Of a DNA stretch of 64,000 nucleotides, positions 9,341 to 18,794 are shown piece by piece. The notes under the pieces are model-generated. The model worked only from the letters and a program-made list of their open reading frames with translations, was not told where the DNA came from and did not search any database. The stretch is from assembly GCF_025291715.1 (NCBI RefSeq), contig NZ_JAMBIZ010000009.1, forward strand, positions 46,726-110,725, in the 5' to 3' direction. Position numbers and translations under genes: made by a program. The DNA comes from Metasolibacillus sp. (GTDB lineage: Bacteria > Bacillota > Bacilli > Bacillales_A > Planococcaceae). The stretch's first letter is position 1; each line of letters opens with the position of its first letter.

Positions 9341-9524
9341 AAAGTGCTTTATGTAACAAAGTGCCTTATATTACGTCTAATAAATAAATACCTTAATATT
9401 CTGTTTTTTTGGAGATAATATGAAGCATTTCTTAAGAATTTCTGAAAATTTCATAATTATGGGAACAAACGGCAATAAAAAACGTATAATTATGTATAGT
9501 AACTAATGAAAAGGGGTTGAGTTT
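9341..9524 (+). promoter_or_regulatory. Promoter region of the MoxR/VWA/ABC operon
   Basis: TATAAT at 9485-9490 is the best -10, about 35 bp before the TTG start of the first gene. No good -35 stands 17 bp upstream, which would fit an activated promoter. Further upstream a 17-bp sequence beginning AAAGTGC is tandemly repeated (9341-9357 and 9358-9374, 14 of 17 identical) and could be a pair of operator half-sites. The ribosome site AAAGGGG precedes TTG 9525. Confidence 0.45.
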
Positions 9525-11921
9525 TTGAAACAGGTAAAGATTGCAGCATACATAGCAGTCATGATGCTCATGGTCAGCATGTTTTTCCCAGCTGGACAAG
9601 CGAGTGCAGCACCTGCATTAGAAGTAAATGCGAAAGCAGGGATTAATGGCAAAGCAAAGCACATGCAGCCGACGCCTTTGTATGTGACGATTAAAAATAG
9701 CGGAGATGATTTTAACGGGGATATGGTGATTAATGCCTCCTATTCCTATGAGGCAGCTACAGCACTTGTTATTCCAGTGTCTATTGCGAGCGGTGAGGAA
9801 AAAACATTTGAATTATATTTAAATGGATTAACAGATTACAGCTACTCAGATGAGGAGATATTCACCTTCTTTGAAGGCGGAATTGAAAAGGATAAGAAAG
9901 TAAAATATAAAGGAACGAAGCGTCTACAAACAAATTTTTTAGACCCAATGTCGACGTTTATTTTTACTGTTACAAACAGCAGTGACCGTCTTGGTGAATA
10001 TATCAAGCTATCGCAATATTCAATGAATAGTCAAATGGAAGTATTCCACTTAAATCAAATTAAAGAATATACATTGCCAGAGGACCCACTAGGCTTGTCT
10101 ATGGCGAACATTATAGTGTTTGATGAAGTGTCCATTGCAGATTTGTCGCAAAAGCAGCAAGATGCATTACTAAAATGGGTACAAAATGGTGGTACGCTTG
10201 TGGTTGGTGCAATGGAGCAAATCAATACAGCGGCTGGCATTTTTAAGGATTATTTGCCATTAACGTTATCAAATGAAATGGTAACGGTGCCAGCAGAAGC
10301 GTTATCAGCTTTAGCCAATGGTGGGGATTTTTCAGCCTCTATCCAAGCATATGCAGCGACGATGAGTGAAGGCAGCTTGCCTATATTTGCTGATGGAGAC
10401 AATGTGCTTGCAGCGAGCAAAAAAGTAGGTAGTGGAGAGATTATTCAATCGGCCTTTTCACTAGGGGATGAGCCGCTTGCCTCAATGGATGGTTATGCAG
10501 CGTTAACAGCAAAGCTATTTAATCTCCAAAAAATTTCTAATTCTAATAGTATGGGAATGTACAATCAATCACCATTGGAACGAATGATGTACGATATGCG
10601 CTCGTTTAATGAATTATTCCCGTCATTCGAAGTATCGATGGGCTTTACGTTAATCGTTATTATTATTTACATTATTTTTATTGGACCTATTCTTTACTTT
10701 GTTTTGAAAAAACTAGACAAACGTGAGCATGCTTGGTGGGTTATTCCTTTCGTCTCAATTGTTGTTTCCATAGCATTGTTTATTATAGGGGCACAAGGGC
10801 GTATTATGCAGCCACAGGCACAGCAATCAGCTATTTATAAAGTCAATGAAGATGGTAGTGTAAATGGTCATTATATTGAATCCATTTTAACGAATCGCGG
10901 TGGAGATTTCATTATTAACACAGATAAAAATACAACTGCGATGGCCTTACGCAATTACGGTAGATTTACAGGAGCAGCGAGCAATTTATATGAACATGCC
11001 TATATTAAGGAGCATGCAGATGGTACGACACTAACATTGCGCAATTTAAGCTACTGGTCTGTGCAATCTTTTGCGGGTGCCACAGCAAAGCAGGATGTTG
11101 GCAAGATGGATATTGATTTAACATTAAAAAATGAAAAGCTAACAGGTACAATTAAAAATAATTTCCCATTTGATTTAAAGGATGTCACATTACAATCAGG
11201 CTTAAAGACAGTTGAATTAGGTGATATTGAAGCAAATGGCACAATGACAGTTGAAAAAGATGTGAAACTAACAACATTGCAGCAGCCGATATATTATAAC
11301 CAATCAAACTATACTTACCCAACAACAAAAGAAGATATCGATCCAATCCGAATTGAGCGTTTACAAGCAATGACAGACTCCGTCTCAGCACAAGATAATC
11401 AGCCAATTATTAGCGCATGGGCTGAACAAGCATTAGTAGGTGTAGAGATGGAAACAGGAGCAAATATGTCAGCGATTTCTTATTTTGTACAGCCATTTGA
11501 AGGGAAAGTGGAATTAACTGGACCGTTTACAATGAAGCAAAGCAATTTAAACTATGATGTGCTCCCTTTAACAGTCAATGGTTATTTTGAGCCGTATGAT
11601 CGACAAATGAACAAATGGTATTTATCTGATGGATCATATGAAATCATCGTTTCATTGCCATCTAATTTTACCGAGCATATTGAGAAGCTTGATGAAATAA
11701 CGATTACCAATAAAGATACAATTAATATGAAGCTAGCCGTTTGGAATAATAAAACGGAAAGCTATGAGCCTTTAGAGCAAAATAAAGTACAGTTAACAAG
11801 CAATGTTGAAGATTATATGAATGACTTTGGTGAAATTCGTTTAGAGGCAATCTTTACGACAAATCAGGGTGGAATTGACACAACATTACCGAATATTGAG
11901 CTGAAAGGAGTGGCGAAATAA
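9525..11921 (+). CDS. Secreted/membrane protein heading an ABC-MoxR-VWA operon
   Basis: A 798-aa protein. A Sec signal peptide spans residues 1-28 (cleavage near ASA-AP). An extracytoplasmic region of about 340 residues follows, including a beta-rich start and a GATase-like segment (NIIVFDEVSIADLSQ, GGTLVVGAMEQIN). Two membrane helices lie at about 375-398 (GFTLIVIIIYIIFIGPILYF) and 405-425, and a second large exposed domain runs to the C-terminus. I do not recognise a named family. Its stop overlaps the ATG of the ABC ATPase by 1 nt, so it is probably the surface partner of that transporter. TTG start with AAAGGGG 8 nt upstream. Confidence 0.85.
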   Translation: MKQVKIAAYIAVMMLMVSMFFPAGQASAAPALEVNAKAGINGKAKHMQPTPLYVTIKNSGDDFNGDMVINASYSYEAATALVIPVSIASGEEKTFELYLNGLTDYSYSDEEIFTFFEGGIEKDKKVKYKGTKRLQTNFLDPMSTFIFTVTNSSDRLGEYIKLSQYSMNSQMEVFHLNQIKEYTLPEDPLGLSMANIIVFDEVSIADLSQKQQDALLKWVQNGGTLVVGAMEQINTAAGIFKDYLPLTLSNEMVTVPAEALSALANGGDFSASIQAYAATMSEGSLPIFADGDNVLAASKKVGSGEIIQSAFSLGDEPLASMDGYAALTAKLFNLQKISNSNSMGMYNQSPLERMMYDMRSFNELFPSFEVSMGFTLIVIIIYIIFIGPILYFVLKKLDKREHAWWVIPFVSIVVSIALFIIGAQGRIMQPQAQQSAIYKVNEDGSVNGHYIESILTNRGGDFIINTDKNTTAMALRNYGRFTGAASNLYEHAYIKEHADGTTLTLRNLSYWSVQSFAGATAKQDVGKMDIDLTLKNEKLTGTIKNNFPFDLKDVTLQSGLKTVELGDIEANGTMTVEKDVKLTTLQQPIYYNQSNYTYPTTKEDIDPIRIERLQAMTDSVSAQDNQPIISAWAEQALVGVEMETGANMSAISYFVQPFEGKVELTGPFTMKQSNLNYDVLPLTVNGYFEPYDRQMNKWYLSDGSYEIIVSLPSNFTEHIEKLDEITITNKDTINMKLAVWNNKTESYEPLEQNKVQLTSNVEDYMNDFGEIRLEAIFTTNQGGIDTTLPNIELKGVAK

Positions 11922-12856
11922 TGATTGAAATTCAAAATTTAACGAAAAAATATGGCTCCTTTATTGCATTAAATCAATTAAATTTAACATTAGCTGAAGG
12001 AACAGTATTCGGTTTTGTTGGGGCGAACGGTGCTGGGAAATCTACAACCTTTTCGATTTTAGCAACATTGCTTTCACCTACTTCTGGAGATGCGCTTATT
12101 AATGGAAAAAGCGTTGTTAAGGAGCCAAAAGAGGTGCGCAAGCAAATTGGCTATATGCCTGATTTTTTCGGTGTTTACGATCAATTAAAGGTAGATGAAT
12201 ATTTAGATTTTTATGGAGCGAGCTATGGTATTGCGGCAGCAGAGCGGGCTATTTTAATTCCACAGCTACTGGAGCTTGTTAACTTAATGAGTAAGCGTTA
12301 TGAATATGTGGATTTATTATCGCGTGGGATGAAGCAACGATTATGCTTAGCGAGGGCATTGATTCATGACCCGAAAGTGCTGATTTTAGATGAGCCTGCA
12401 TCAGGTTTAGATCCACGTGCACGAGTGGAAATGCGCGATATTTTGCGCAATTTAAAAACGATGGGTAAAACCATTTTAATTTCCTCACATATACTGCCTG
12501 AATTAGCGGAAATGTGTGATGAAATCGGTGTGATTGATAATGGTAAGCTCATTGCACATGGCAATGTTGCGACAATCCAAGCGCAGCTTCAAGGTGAGAA
12601 GCGCATTGTGATAAAAGTGACAGAGCGCTTGCAGGAAGTGCGTGCCTTTTTAGAGGAAGACCCAAAAATATCTTCAATTGATTTAATCGAAAGCAAGCTA
12701 GAAATCGAGTTTAATTATCGTGGGACAGATGAGGAGCAAGTTGCATTGCTAAAAAGAGCTGTTTTAGCAGATTTACCAATCTATGCTTTAATTGAGGAAG
12801 AGAAAGATTTAGAGGATGTCTTCATGGCAATTACGAAAGGAGCGGATACGGAATGA
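11921..12856 (+). CDS. ABC transporter ATP-binding protein (exporter type)
   Basis: A 311-aa nucleotide-binding subunit. Walker A is GANGAGKST (about 35-43). The signature is LLSRGMKQRLCLARAL, a DrrA/CcmA-like variant of LSGGQ. Walker B is KVLILDEPASGLDP and the H-loop is ISSHI. A C-terminal extension (about 225-311) is typical of ABC-2 exporters such as GldA, NatA or DrrA. It is coupled to its permease by an ATGA overlap at 12853-12856. The cargo cannot be told from sequence. Given the operon, export of or action on an envelope substrate is likely. Confidence 0.93.
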   Translation: MIEIQNLTKKYGSFIALNQLNLTLAEGTVFGFVGANGAGKSTTFSILATLLSPTSGDALINGKSVVKEPKEVRKQIGYMPDFFGVYDQLKVDEYLDFYGASYGIAAAERAILIPQLLELVNLMSKRYEYVDLLSRGMKQRLCLARALIHDPKVLILDEPASGLDPRARVEMRDILRNLKTMGKTILISSHILPELAEMCDEIGVIDNGKLIAHGNVATIQAQLQGEKRIVIKVTERLQEVRAFLEEDPKISSIDLIESKLEIEFNYRGTDEEQVALLKRAVLADLPIYALIEEEKDLEDVFMAITKGADTE

Positions 12857-13698
12857 TGGAACGCTTATATAATCCAGTATTTGTGAAGGAGCTGAAGCTG
12901 CGTTTCCGTTCCTTTAAAAGCTTCTCAGGCTTAATCTTTTACTTAGCGGTTTTAACGATTTTTATTGCAGGCTTTTTATTAATTACAACAGGCTTTACAG
13001 GTAAAGGGTTTTTTAGACCCGATACAAGCTTTATGATGTTTGCTGTATTAACAATTATTCAAATGGCACTTGTACTGTTTATTACGCCAAGCCTAACAGC
13101 TGGAGCAATTAGCAGCGAGCGTGAAAAGCAAACATTAAATATTTTGCTGACAACAACACAGAGCTCTATGCAAATTATTGTTGGTAAATTGCTATCATCA
13201 TTAGCATTTCTTGTATTAATGCTCGTAGCAGGCTTGCCATTATATAGCTTAGTATTTTTATTCGGCGGTGTATCGCCATCACAGATTGCATCAATCTTTT
13301 CCTTTTATTTACTAACGGTTGTAGCGATTGGAAGCATCGGTGTTATGTTTTCAACGATTACGAAAAGAACGATTGTGGCAATGATTGCGACATATGGCTC
13401 TATCATATTTTTAGGAGGTATTACGGCGTTTTTCTTCTTCATTACACTAGCATTTAGCCAGATGGGGGTAGCAACAGGTTCTACGCAATCCTTTATGGCT
13501 TATTTCTGGGCATCGATTAATCCAGGTGCATTAATATTGACGCTAATTGAGCCTGAAATGGGCAGAGGACTAGCGGAGCTATCAGGAATTAAACTACCAG
13601 TTTGGGTAACCTATTTAATTTTTTATAGCATTATTATTGTACTTTGCTTAACGCTTGCCATTAAGAAATTACGTGCCAATATGAAGAGCAATCGATAA
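12853..13698 (+). CDS. ABC-2 type transporter permease
   Basis: A 281-aa integral membrane protein with about six helices. The conserved ABC-2 features are the amphipathic start NPVFVKELKLRFRS and the coupling segment SLTAGAISSEREKQTLNILLTT at about 75-97. It resembles GldF-like permeases in arrangement. Its ATG overlaps the stop codon of the ATPase gene, and the next gene starts 12 bp downstream, so all are in one transcript. Confidence 0.9.
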   Translation: MMERLYNPVFVKELKLRFRSFKSFSGLIFYLAVLTIFIAGFLLITTGFTGKGFFRPDTSFMMFAVLTIIQMALVLFITPSLTAGAISSEREKQTLNILLTTTQSSMQIIVGKLLSSLAFLVLMLVAGLPLYSLVFLFGGVSPSQIASIFSFYLLTVVAIGSIGVMFSTITKRTIVAMIATYGSIIFLGGITAFFFFITLAFSQMGVATGSTQSFMAYFWASINPGALILTLIEPEMGRGLAELSGIKLPVWVTYLIFYSIIIVLCLTLAIKKLRANMKSNR

Positions 13699-13710
13699 GG
13701 AGGGATGGAT

Positions 13711-15159
13711 ATGGAGCAGCGTAAGCAATTACGAAGCTATATTCAACGTGCAAAAAGAAGTTTGTTATTAGAAAAAAGCATACCGCTTGCGCAATATGGC
13801 TTCTTTTATGGCTTACTTGCGAGCGCTGTCATCATGATTGTTTCAAGATTATTCGTTTGGCCTTATTATCGCCAAATTGCCCTTGCAGCTTTTGCTGTCG
13901 GACTTGTTGTGACACTTGCCGTCATATGGTGGAAGCGCGTACGTGAGCAGGAGGCTTTATTTAAGCTCGATAGCTATTTTGCGCATAATGAGCTTGTGAC
14001 AGCGCTGTCTTTTAAAAATGACGAGGAGCCTTTAGTGCAATCGTTGCTACAAAAGGCATGGCATAATATGGAGCAGGCCTTTACAGCATTTAAACAGCGC
14101 GAAAAAAATTTGTTTCAACCTAAAGCGTTTATTGGATTAGTACTCACTGCGTGCTTGTTAGCGGTTATGTATATGTTTCCTGCTAAGCCGCAAATGGAGG
14201 CAATCGAAGCAGAAAAAGAGCGTGCCATTATACAAGATATAAAAAAGGAAGTTGCGCAGCTAGAGAAAAAGGCTGAATCCAAGGAAGTAAAAGAGCAGCT
14301 AAAGGAATTGCAAAGCAAATTAAAGGATTCGAAAACAGCTGAGGAAGCATTGCGCGAAATGGTGAAAAAGCAGAAGGAGCTCGCATTAAAAGAGCAGCAA
14401 CTAAAGGATAAGCAAACGGCAAAGGAAAATGGTAGCGAAACAGGTGAAGGTTTAACAGAGCAGGAAGTGGAGCAACTAAAAGAATTAGCTAAAACTCAGC
14501 AGCAACTAGCACAAAATGCGAATGCTACACAAACGACAATGGGCAAGCTTGGAAAGCCTTTAAGTAAATCTTTACAAAATTCAATTGCTAGCGCCAACAA
14601 TGCGAATAGTACAAATCAAAACAATCAGTCCGGCAATCAAGGACAACAAGGACAGTCTGGTCAACAGGGGCAAACGGGGCAACAAGGTCAAGCAGGTCAG
14701 CAAGGACAGGCGGGGCAGTCAGGTCAGCAAGGACAAGGTAGTCAACAAGGGCAGGGTGGTCAGCAAGGTCAAGGAAACCAACAAGGACAAGGCAAGGGGC
14801 AAGGTCAAGGCTCAGGTTCGGGTCAAGGAAATGGTAATGGGCAAGGTCAGGGACAAGGAACAGGTCAAGGACACGGCAAAGGTGCAGGAACAGGGCAAGG
14901 AAGTCGCGATTTAGTAACGGTTCCTGAGCGCATCGGTGGCTCCAGTGAAACGACAACTGATGGAGGGACATTAGGAGAAGGAACACATGTTGAGGAGCGA
15001 GAAGCGGATGGCCTGGTTTTAAAAGGAAATATTCGCCCATATGAAGAAGTAGTTGGCACATATAAAGATAGCTATTTAGAGAGCTCGGAGCGTTTACAAT
15101 TACCGAAGGATTTGCAATCGGTTGTACAATCGTACTTTACGTCAATCGAGTCGCGCTAG
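13711..15159 (+). CDS. Membrane coiled-coil protein with long Gln/Gly tract
   Basis: About 482 aa in four parts. Two membrane helices lie near residues 30-75 and a third at about 140-157. A charged coiled coil (about 163-275, rich in Lys, Glu, Gln) follows. A low-complexity tract of QGQ/GQQ repeats covers about 300-395. The globular tail contains RPYEEVVGTYKDSYLESSERLQLPKDLQSVV (cited in part). From memory, tails of this kind (YxEV...LP...L...V..YF) recur in proteins encoded next to MoxR/VWA genes, but I cannot name the family. The frame opens at ATG 13705, which abuts AAGGAGG. ATG 13711 has proper spacing and is preferred. Confidence 0.83.
   Translation: MEQRKQLRSYIQRAKRSLLLEKSIPLAQYGFFYGLLASAVIMIVSRLFVWPYYRQIALAAFAVGLVVTLAVIWWKRVREQEALFKLDSYFAHNELVTALSFKNDEEPLVQSLLQKAWHNMEQAFTAFKQREKNLFQPKAFIGLVLTACLLAVMYMFPAKPQMEAIEAEKERAIIQDIKKEVAQLEKKAESKEVKEQLKELQSKLKDSKTAEEALREMVKKQKELALKEQQLKDKQTAKENGSETGEGLTEQEVEQLKELAKTQQQLAQNANATQTTMGKLGKPLSKSLQNSIASANNANSTNQNNQSGNQGQQGQSGQQGQTGQQGQAGQQGQAGQSGQQGQGSQQGQGGQQGQGNQQGQGKGQGQGSGSGQGNGNGQGQGQGTGQGHGKGAGTGQGSRDLVTVPERIGGSSETTTDGGTLGEGTHVEEREADGLVLKGNIRPYEEVVGTYKDSYLESSERLQLPKDLQSVVQSYFTSIESR
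14630..14905 (+). repeat. Degenerate CAAGGWCAR tandem repeat (Gln/Gly tract)
   Basis: About 270 bp of short imperfect repeats built from CAA GGA CAA / CAG GGG CAA triplets. They encode the Gln/Gly tract of the coiled-coil membrane protein. The repeats keep the frame, and the codons vary synonymously, which suggests selection for the protein tract. Confidence 0.85.
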
Positions 15160-15170
15160 GAGGAAATTTG

Positions 15171-16166
15171 ATGGCATTTACGGAACAGCAATATACAGAA
15201 ATGAGCAAAAAGTTACAGCAAGTAAAGGAAGAAATTCATCGCTTTATTGTTGGGCAGGAGGAGGCGATTGATTACACATTATATGCAGTTTTAGCAGATG
15301 GGCACGCATTGTTAGAGGGCCTTCCAGGTTTAGGGAAAACAATGCTAATTCGCACGATTTCAGAGGTGTTGGATTTATCGTTTTCGCGTATTCAATTTAC
15401 GCCGGACTTAATGCCAGCGGATATTACAGGAACGAGCATGATTGAGCGTACAGCAGATGGCAAGCAGCAATTTACATTTCAGCCAGGGCCCATTTTTAGC
15501 CAAATGGTATTAGCCGATGAAATTAACCGTGCAACACCAAAAACGCAAAGTGCTTTATTAGAGGCAATGGGAGAGAAAACCGTAACAATTTTAGGGGACA
15601 CGAAAAAAATGGCGCAACCCTTTTTCGTATTAGCTACGCAAAACCCAATTGAAATGGAAGGAACATATCCATTGCCTGAAGCGCAAATGGACCGCTTCCT
15701 TTGTAAAATACTTGTGCCATATCCAACAAAGCAAGAGCTGATGGAAATTATGAAGCGCACAACAGGCGCTACAGAGATTGATTTGCAAAAAATAATGAAT
15801 GCTGTGGAACTCATTGAAGCACAGCAAATGGTCAAAGAAGTGTTAGTCGCTGATGAAATGCTTGAATATGCGACAGAATTGATTGTTGCAACACATCCTG
15901 AAGGTGATTATGCGATTGATGAAGTAAAGCAATACGCATTATATGGTAGCGGACCACGTGGTTTGCAAAGTTTGATTAAGCTAGCAAAGGCACGTGCCTT
16001 AATCAATGGGCGTTTCCATGTTTCCGTAGCGGACATTAAAACAGTTGCTAAGCCTGTGCTGCGTCATCGTATGCTGTTGAATTATGAAGGGGAGGCTTCT
16101 GGTAAAACAGCAGATGATATTATCGATATTATTTTAGAAAAAGTGCAGCAAGGTGCTAGCAAGTGA
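15171..16166 (+). CDS. MoxR-family AAA+ ATPase
   Basis: A 331-aa chaperone-like ATPase. Walker A is EGLPGLGKTMLIRT (about 44-57), Walker B is VLADEINRATPKTQSALLEAM, sensor 1 lies in FVLATQNPIEMEGTYPLPEAQMDRF, and the C-terminal lid contains GPRGLQSLIKLAKARAL. MoxR proteins typically act on VWA-domain partners, and DUF58 and VWA genes follow directly. TTG 15168 is in frame, but ATG 15171, 7 nt after AGGAGG, is the likely start. The ribosome site overlaps the stop codon of the previous gene. Confidence 0.94.
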   Translation: MAFTEQQYTEMSKKLQQVKEEIHRFIVGQEEAIDYTLYAVLADGHALLEGLPGLGKTMLIRTISEVLDLSFSRIQFTPDLMPADITGTSMIERTADGKQQFTFQPGPIFSQMVLADEINRATPKTQSALLEAMGEKTVTILGDTKKMAQPFFVLATQNPIEMEGTYPLPEAQMDRFLCKILVPYPTKQELMEIMKRTTGATEIDLQKIMNAVELIEAQQMVKEVLVADEMLEYATELIVATHPEGDYAIDEVKQYALYGSGPRGLQSLIKLAKARALINGRFHVSVADIKTVAKPVLRHRMLLNYEGEASGKTADDIIDIILEKVQQGASK

Positions 16167-17038
16167 CAAATAAATATGTTTTGCCTGAGGATTGGCTCGT
16201 CAAAATCGGTCGCTTCCAAGTAGCAACGGCCTCCAAATTACGCGGGCAGCATAAAGGCTCGCACCGTTCGCAGCGCTTCGGAGCATCGCTTGATTTCTCA
16301 GATTTTCGTGAATATCATTTAGGTGATGATGTGCGACAAGTCGATTGGAATGTCTTTGCAAGAACAGATAAATATTTTATTAAACGCTTTTTAGATGAGC
16401 AGGAAATGCGTGTGCATATTTTGCTTGATACGACCAAATCAATGGCAGAAGGGGCAAAATGGCTTTTTGCAAGGCAAATTGCGACATCGCTTGGTTTAAT
16501 GGTGCTTGGGCGTGATGATCGACTATCATTTTCTTATTTACAGGAGGAGCTAGTGCCACCGTTTCGCCGTAAAGGAGCAACGTATAGACGGGCTTTTCTC
16601 CAAGTTGTTTCAGCGATTGAGCAAGCGAATTACAGTGGAGGCTTTGCACAAGGTGCTTTAAGAGCCTTGCCAAAGGATAGCACGGTGCTATTTATATTGA
16701 CAGATGGTTTAGAGCCTATTGAAGAGTGGGAGCAGCTATTAAAGCGATTGCCACGCTTTGCAGGAGATGTCCGCATTATTCAAATTGTCACAGCGGAGGA
16801 GCTTGCACCGAACTATACGGGAGATATGCGTCTGCTTGATAGCGAGACAGGTAACGACGTCAATGTCACGATGTCAACAAAAGTGTTAGACACATATACA
16901 GAAAGACGTTTATTACATGAACAACAATTTGATGCAATTTGTCATCGCTTTGGCGTTCGCAAATTGCAATTAAAGGTGGAGGATGGCTTGCAGCATGCTA
17001 TATTCCATCAATTATTAAAAGCACATTGGATTAGGTGA
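16163..17038 (+). CDS. DUF58 domain protein (MoxR partner)
   Basis: A 291-aa soluble protein. The DUF58 core is GASLDFSDFREYHLGDDVRQVDWNVFAR (cited in part) at about 38-65. A VWA-like fold follows, with HILLDTTKSM in the MIDAS position (DxTxS variant) and FILTDGLEP as the second strand. Its GTG start overlaps the MoxR stop as GTGA. DUF58 proteins are regularly paired with MoxR ATPases and are probably substrates or adaptors. The biochemical role is not established. Confidence 0.92.
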   Translation: MTNKYVLPEDWLVKIGRFQVATASKLRGQHKGSHRSQRFGASLDFSDFREYHLGDDVRQVDWNVFARTDKYFIKRFLDEQEMRVHILLDTTKSMAEGAKWLFARQIATSLGLMVLGRDDRLSFSYLQEELVPPFRRKGATYRRAFLQVVSAIEQANYSGGFAQGALRALPKDSTVLFILTDGLEPIEEWEQLLKRLPRFAGDVRIIQIVTAEELAPNYTGDMRLLDSETGNDVNVTMSTKVLDTYTERRLLHEQQFDAICHRFGVRKLQLKVEDGLQHAIFHQLLKAHWIR

Positions 17039-17048
17039 GGTGAGCCGT

Positions 17049-18794
17049 ATGGGCTTTAGTCAAATACTTTATAGCTGGACGGCCATCTTTCCAGTTATTG
17101 TCCTTCTTTATTATTTCTTTCGTAAAAAATATACGGATCAACCCGTTTCCTCAACGCTCTTTTGGGCAGAAATTATGCAGGAAACACGCGTATCACCATA
17201 TTTAAAGCATTTGCAAAAAAATGCGTTGCTCTACTTGCAATTGTTAGCATTACTACTTCTTATGCTAGCACTTATGAATCCATTTATTCAGCAATCTAAA
17301 ATTGCAGGGTCACAAATTGTATTTATCGTGGATACGTCAGCAACAATGCTTGCAGGGAAAGAGCAAGCGACATTTGAGCTACATAAACAGGAAATGCTGT
17401 CTCTTATCAATGATTTAAATGGTAGACCAATAACGTTGATTGTAACAGGGCATGCACCAACAGCAGTTTTACAGCAGGAGACGAATATCAATGCGATTGA
17501 GCAGGCAATTCAAGCACTACAAGTCACATATGAAACAGCTCAAATGCCAAAAGCGCTTGATGTAGCACAAGCATTTATTGGAGATGTCCCAACCTCTGTT
17601 TACATTTTTACTGATGTACTTGATAAAATGCAATTGCTAGTTGAAAAGGAAACAGTACAGTGGATTGTCAAAGGAGCAGCAAAGGATTTAAAAAATATTG
17701 CGATTACACGCTTTGCTGCAACGACAGATGGGCAAACAGCGATGGCGCTCGTACAGCTTCGCAATGATACGAACGAGGCACAGGAAACAATATTAACATT
17801 GTATGATGCTGAAAATCAGGAGCTAGTAAACGAAAAAGTAGCCTTACCTGCCAAGGAAATCGTCACAACAACCTTTAAAGAGCTGCCTGTGACACAAACG
17901 ATTACTGCCAAAATTGATGCGCAAGATCATTACACTGTGGACAATACACAAACCGCATTACTGCAAACAACGAGCGCTGCATTAGTTGTTGATCAAAGCT
18001 TACATCAATTGATTCAAAAAGGCTTTCAAGCAATACAGCCAAATGTCAAAATGGTACCTGCATTGCAGCTAACGGATAATAAAGATGCAGTTATTGTTAC
18101 AAATCAAGCAGCATTGCTTGGAGAAATGAAAAAGCCTGTCATTTTATTCGGGCGGGATGATGTAGAAAAGTTTGAGGCAGCAGGCCATGTAAATACGAAA
18201 AATGATGCATTGTTTGCCTTTAGCAATTTAAAGGATGTTTATGTTGGTGCATTATATGAGAGCTTTGACAATTATAAAACGATTGCTACGGTTGGTGAGG
18301 AGCCATTTATTCAGCTATCGCCTGAAGGGGATATTATTGTTTTAGCTGATATTGAAGATACAGATTGGCCTCTGCATCCATCGTTCCCGCTATTTTTGTG
18401 GAGTGCTGAGCAGCAGCTACTAGAATCTACAAGCTCATTAGGAATTTTCGCACCGAATGAGAGTCGCGTTGTCGCATTAGCACAAAGTGATTGGTCTGTT
18501 TATTCACAGACGGATGAATTTTTATCGACTGTGACAAATGGTATTTTAACTGCTCCAATGAAGCCTGATATTTATATTGTGCGTTCTGCGGATGAGGAGA
18601 AGCACTTTATTGTGCAGCTGCAGGCACAGGAGCGCATAATTGAAGAAGGAACAAGCTATACGATTGGTGCATTGCCAGACAACGAGCAAGAGGAGTTATC
18701 AAAATCATCCATCGTACCGTGGATAGTATTGCTTGTTTTATTATTGTTAGTTGTAGAATGGGAGGTGCAACGACGTCGTGGATTTACGAATTGA
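17049..18794 (+). CDS. BatA-like membrane protein with VWA domain
   Basis: About 581 aa. An N-terminal membrane helix (GFSQILYSWTAIFPVIVLLYYF) resembles the aerotolerance-regulator N-terminal domain of BatA proteins. A second helix at about 58-80 is followed by a VWA domain starting FIVDTSATM (DxSxT metal site). A beta-rich middle and a C-terminal helix at about 552-572 complete it, so most of the protein faces outside between helices 2 and 3. An in-frame GTG at 17040 overlaps the GGTGAGG ribosome site. ATG 17049 fits better and matches the usual N-terminus of the family. Its 3' end overlaps the next gene by 17 nt. Confidence 0.86.
   Translation: MGFSQILYSWTAIFPVIVLLYYFFRKKYTDQPVSSTLFWAEIMQETRVSPYLKHLQKNALLYLQLLALLLLMLALMNPFIQQSKIAGSQIVFIVDTSATMLAGKEQATFELHKQEMLSLINDLNGRPITLIVTGHAPTAVLQQETNINAIEQAIQALQVTYETAQMPKALDVAQAFIGDVPTSVYIFTDVLDKMQLLVEKETVQWIVKGAAKDLKNIAITRFAATTDGQTAMALVQLRNDTNEAQETILTLYDAENQELVNEKVALPAKEIVTTTFKELPVTQTITAKIDAQDHYTVDNTQTALLQTTSAALVVDQSLHQLIQKGFQAIQPNVKMVPALQLTDNKDAVIVTNQAALLGEMKKPVILFGRDDVEKFEAAGHVNTKNDALFAFSNLKDVYVGALYESFDNYKTIATVGEEPFIQLSPEGDIIVLADIEDTDWPLHPSFPLFLWSAEQQLLESTSSLGIFAPNESRVVALAQSDWSVYSQTDEFLSTVTNGILTAPMKPDIYIVRSADEEKHFIVQLQAQERIIEEGTSYTIGALPDNEQEELSKSSIVPWIVLLVLLLLVVEWEVQRRRGFTN

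Noticed and set aside
14588..15061. 157-codon open frame on the minus strand opposite the Gln/Gly tract
   Set aside because: It is a Leu/Val/Asp-rich translation of the repeat on the wrong strand, with no ribosome site, lying inside a well-supported plus-strand gene.
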